DNA from: Lysobacterales bacterium
GTDB taxonomy: Bacteria; Pseudomonadota; Gammaproteobacteria; Xanthomonadales; SZUA-36
Assembly: GCA_029287515.1 (NCBI GenBank)
Contig: JARFQZ010000357.1
Coordinates: 1 to 5,900, forward strand
Direction: 5' to 3'
Length of the DNA stretch: 5,900 nt
A model generated the notes under the pieces. It did no database searches. It was not told the origin of the DNA and saw nothing but the letters and a program-made list of their open reading frames with translations. Positions 5,152 through 5,900 of this stretch are shown piece by piece. A program made the translations under genes and the position numbers. Every line of letters starts with the position of its first letter. Positions within the stretch are counted from its first letter, which is position 1.

Positions 5152-5900
5152 ATGGCAATACCCATCGATCTTGTCAGAGATGCCAAAACCGAGTTTGATC
5201 TGACCGAGGAGGCCGACCAGCAAAGCCTGTACGCACTGACAGAGGCACTGCTGGCCCTGCCGGATATTTCTGAGACGGAAGTGATCAAAGCGGCTCGAAA
5301 AGAGGACGCACCTCTCGAGTTCAGAATCGCGGCCAAACTGTTCGGTTCACGCCGCTATTTACAAGCCAATGACCAGCCGGTGAAAGTGGCTGTGATTTTT
5401 GCCATGTGGGGCGAGCAGAACCGGCTGTACCCAAAAAGCCGGAACAACCCGAATGGAGAAGATTCCCTGCGAGTGAAGCTTGACCAGCTGGCATGGGCGA
5501 CGCAGGGCACAGCCATCGACTGGCACCTGTATGCCGTCGACGATGGTTGTCCTCACGACAGCGGCAAGATAGCAGAACAAATCGCAAGTGAGCATACCCT
5601 CGCGGACAAAGTCAGCGTGCTTTTCCTGCAGGATGCCATTCCAGCCGGGGAGGGTCCGCTGACCCGCCTGCAATCAGTCGGCGATTCGCGCAAGGGTGGC
5701 GCCGTCATTCTGGGTGCAATGCAGGCCATGGAAGACGGCATGGATGCCATCATTTATACCGATGCCGATAATTCCGTTCACCTAGGGCAGATCGGGCTGT
5801 TATTACGCCCTCACCTGGATAACGGCAGGCGCGTGGTGCTGGGTAATCGCAAACACGCTGATGCCGTGTTGGTGAAGCAGGAGAGCCGTTGGGGAATTGG
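5152..5900 (+). CDS. GT-A fold glycosyltransferase, GT2-like, 3' end outside window
   Basis: The frame is open from ATG 5152 to the window edge, giving 249 full codons plus two bases; there is no stop. Residues 1-75 are a charged, probably helical extension without a signal peptide. The GT-A core begins at about 77: VKVAVIFAMWGEQNRL (77-92), then AVDDGC (128-133, in place of the usual DDGS that contacts the nucleotide), KGGAVILGAMQAM (181-193), and IIYTDADNSVHLGQIGLLL (200-218) with the metal-binding D204-A-D206. VVLGNRKHADAVLVKQESRWG (228 onward) resembles the segment after the DXD in dolichyl- or polyprenyl-phosphate glycosyltransferases, where the core is usually followed by a basic or membrane region; this cannot be seen here. 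Donor and acceptor are unknown. It is probably cytoplasmic or membrane-associated. The ribosome site is modest (GGGA, 5 bases before ATG). Codon use matches the neighbours. It may be co-transcribed with DUF808, although the functions need not be linked. Confidence 0.85.
   Translation, partial: MAIPIDLVRDAKTEFDLTEEADQQSLYALTEALLALPDISETEVIKAARKEDAPLEFRIAAKLFGSRRYLQANDQPVKVAVIFAMWGEQNRLYPKSRNNPNGEDSLRVKLDQLAWATQGTAIDWHLYAVDDGCPHDSGKIAEQIASEHTLADKVSVLFLQDAIPAGEGPLTRLQSVGDSRKGGAVILGAMQAMEDGMDAIIYTDADNSVHLGQIGLLLRPHLDNGRRVVLGNRKHADAVLVKQESRWGI

Noticed and set aside
5091..5753. Minus-strand frames across the glycosyltransferase gene
   Set aside because: The plus-strand frame from 5152 is uninterrupted and carries GT-A motifs in order; the reverse frames do not resemble any family.

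Overview
The window is GC-rich bacterial DNA with tightly packed genes. The TerC-family protein resembles enterobacterial YgdQ and the DUF808 protein resembles YedI, which together point to a proteobacterium, most likely a gammaproteobacterium. The species cannot be told from this sequence. No tRNA, rRNA, CRISPR array, complete insertion sequence or phage gene was seen.

Layout from left to right: (1) Positions 1-2169 (+) hold the 3' part of a gene for a large, probably exported, right-handed beta-helix protein. It has a PPC-like N-terminal segment, a proline-rich linker, a DUF1565-type start to the helix and a regular series of 23-24-residue coils. A strong hairpin terminator at 2176-2217 follows it. 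(2) Positions 3871-2209 (-) hold a two-gene unit, a TerC/YgdQ membrane protein followed after 4 bases by a methyltransferase-fold protein with an N-terminal Cys4 zinc-ribbon-like motif. This unit converges on the beta-helix gene, and the last two lysine codons of the methyltransferase are the T-tract of the opposing terminator. (3) Positions 3872-4119 are a divergent intergenic region with candidate promoters and a possible 49-codon small gene on the minus strand. (4) Positions 4120-5076 (+) encode a complete DUF808/YedI membrane protein that starts with TTG. (5) From 5152 (+) to the window edge lies the 5' part of a GT-A (GT2-like) glycosyltransferase gene with a DXD motif.

Links between the genes are limited. 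TerC and the methyltransferase are probably co-transcribed. TerC and DUF808 are both polytopic inner-membrane proteins read from a shared divergent region, and the glycosyltransferase may be partly read from the DUF808 transcript because no terminator separates them. I see no convincing new multi-gene system. The points most worth a second look are the methyltransferase without a glycine-rich SAM loop, the coil repeats of the beta-helix protein, the possible small gene before terC, and the terminator embedded in a coding end.
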